From NCBI GenBank assembly GCA_963377175.1, contig CAUJNA010002724.1, forward strand, positions 556,093 to 620,092: a DNA stretch of 64,000 bases, read 5' to 3'. Both the position numbers and the translations under genes were made by a program. Source of the stretch: Effrenium voratum. Taxonomy: Eukaryota > Sar > Dinophyceae > Suessiales > Symbiodiniaceae. Under the pieces are notes generated by a model. The model searched no databases and was not told the origin of the DNA. It saw only the letters and a program-made list of their open reading frames with translations. Below, one piece after another: positions 62,218 through 64,000 of the stretch; the first letter of the stretch is position 1; each line of letters starts with the position of its first letter.

Positions 62218-64000
62218 TTATTTTGACTTGTCTTTTTTCTTTTTCTTTTTAAAAACTTCATTTTCCAAATACTCTACACGATCGATTAGTTTTGATAATG
62301 CATCCCAACTAATACAAGCCATACGATCATAACACATCGTTAAGTATTCTCCCGAATCATTTACAATATTATATTTCGGAGTTGTGTATTGTTGAACATC
62401 TTGAGCAATCCATCCTAATTCAGTTTTTCTGGTTTTTTGATTCTTAACAAATGTTTTAATCTTAATGTTTTTACCATATTTACAGTATCATCTTCTACAT
62501 CTTCTATATTATCTTTCAGTCTCTTATCGCTACTTAAATTAAATCCGTTAAATGATGAAAATTGAGTATCATCCAATTGTAAATATTTAGTGCCATCAAT
62601 ATAACTATCAATAGTTGTTGATGCTTCTAATCTTAACACAGCATCACTATTTAAATGTCTCAAATTGATTTTATGAGCAATTCCAAAAGTCATATCACCG
62701 TCAATAGTCCAGTCGCCTCGTAATTCGCTATTACTTCCACTATTCAAAATAATTTTATTATCAGCATATGTTGCAGATAATCCAACAACCAAATTAATAG
62801 ATTTTGAAGTGTTGCTATTCCTAATTATTAAATCATTTGTATCGACATACATTTCAGCATTATCAATTATTAGTTTTGATGTGTTGCCAAATTGAACATT
62901 GCCACTCGGTGAATTTTGCAATAATAAAGTATTTCCTGATACTGACTGAACTTGATTGACTTCAATCTTTTTACCAGAAACCATTGTTAAATCGCCATTT
63001 GTATATACATCACCTAATACATCAACTGGTTTATTGAAAATGGTTTTAGATACAGCACCGTCGCACATAAAATATTGGTTAGAAGAATTTGTAATATCGC
63101 CAATACTAACAGCAAGAAAATTATTATGCGCCATATATAAACCTTCTGTAGCATCCGGTGTATATCTTCGTATTGAACCATTATTAGCAAAATTTAAATA
63201 CGAGCCATTGTTAAGACTTATTGCACTGTCTGTTCCTATAAACTGGACAGCGCTTGTAAATCGAGCTTGCCCAGCACAATTTAAAACATAATTAACAACG
63301 CCAACGGCCCCTAAACCGAACCTATCCTTAACCCACACTCTTCCGACATTAGAATCTCCGATTTGCGTTTCCCAAACGCCTCCTGAGCTTGACATCCACA
63401 TTCTACCATCTCTATTAATATTAAATTCACGATTAAACATTTGAAAAGTCATTTGTAGTCCTAAATTTGGTGAAGGGGTACAGCTAAACTTATTACATAT
63501 TATAGAACCAGTAGTAAGCATATTGAAATCACTATGTAAAGTTGCATTATCGCTAAAATTAATAGCACCTGCTACTGATTGAGCGTTAGTATCTATTTTA
63601 TCTAACTTTTGTAAATCTGCTGATATTAAACTATTTATTGTGTTTGAATTTTGAGTTATTAATACATCTTGTATATTATTATCTGATATAATTGAAGCAA
63701 ATGTATTACTGTAAGCAGTGTTAGTATTGAATAAATTAGTATCGTTTGTATATAATGTTGATACATCTGCTTGAATAGTTGTTTTTTCAGCTGTAGTCCA
63801 AGAAGCGCCCGCTCCTGCTTGTAAATCTGCTATATCTGTAAGAATGGTTGTTATTGTGTTTCCGTGTCCTGTTATGTTATTACTGTTTGTGTCAATTAAT
63901 GATATATGCGAGGTAATTGTGTTTTGATGACTATTAACAAATGTCATATTACTGCCTACAGTGTTATTTACTATTGCTATTCCGTTTGTATTTGTTGCGA
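62218..64000 (-). CDS. Fibre-like protein with C-terminal S74-type chaperone, 5'-partial, frame break near the end
   Basis: The frame is open to the window edge, so the start lies beyond 64000; the first Met at 63947 is internal. The protein is Asn/Ser/Thr-rich with short repeated patterns (NTNTA, SNNIT) and beta-rich glycine/asparagine segments, as in trimeric fibres. SDKRLKDNIEDV is the hallmark of the S74 intramolecular chaperone of phage tail spikes and some algal-virus fibres. At 62468-62472 a run of five A ends the good frame, and the first frame stops at 62415-62417. In the -1 frame the domain continues with GWIAQDVQQY and a coiled coil (LIDRVEYLENEV) to a TAA at 62218-62220. The break may be programmed slippage, a mutation or a homopolymer error. 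A role in attachment or as a surface spike is inferred. Confidence 0.72.

Overview
The window looks like nuclear DNA of a dinoflagellate. It is made of very small exons in long, repeat-filled introns, with an AT-rich virus-derived element at its right end. The lineage call rests on splicing. Twelve consecutive coiled-coil exons on the minus strand (31.8-49.1 kb) join in frame only if the introns start with GC (7), GA (3) or GT (2) and end in AG followed by G (12 of 12). That mix of donors with an AG|G acceptor is a known dinoflagellate trait. I cannot name the species.

About 1-31 kb holds no long gene. It carries scattered exon-like pieces of at least one unrecognised minus-strand gene (about 13-22 kb), a possible last exon near 26.35 kb, and many short interspersed elements with terminal inverted repeats (TIRs) in about a dozen families. 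It also holds several minisatellites (7.8-8.0, 11.4-12.2, 23.6-24.3 and 24.7-25.2 kb). From 31.8 to 49.1 kb lies part of a CFAP57 (WDR65/FAP57) homologue, an axonemal protein of the inner-dynein-arm region: 12 exons, 285 codons, all from the coiled-coil part. The N-terminal WD40 exons are not in view.

From 49.1 to 53.7 kb no gene is recognised. A nearly G-free tract (53754-53950) then precedes a two-exon minus-strand gene (54361-56326) for a nuclear, Crinkler/RHS-type P-loop NTPase with a C-terminal nuclease-like domain. A 22-bp tandem repeat array (about 56510-56725) separates it from an AT-rich, intronless block that runs off the window end. That block encodes a retroviral-type (rve) integrase and a 1300-residue fusion protein. 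The fusion has an OTU-like segment, a family B DNA polymerase, an SF1 helicase and an HNH-like zinc module. Two small ORFs and a fibre-like protein with a C-terminal S74-type chaperone follow; the fibre gene is split by a -1 frame break. Integrase, polymerase and helicase together point to an integrated Polinton-like virus or related Maverick/virophage-type element. Capsid, ATPase and protease genes would be expected beyond base 64000.

How the parts fit: the element and the NTPase gene lie immediately 5' of the surviving CFAP57 exons and share their strand. The element may therefore sit in a CFAP57 intron, or may separate the gene from its first half. Short matching repeats at the two ends of most introns, and TIR elements throughout the introns, suggest that mobile DNA shaped this gene's structure.
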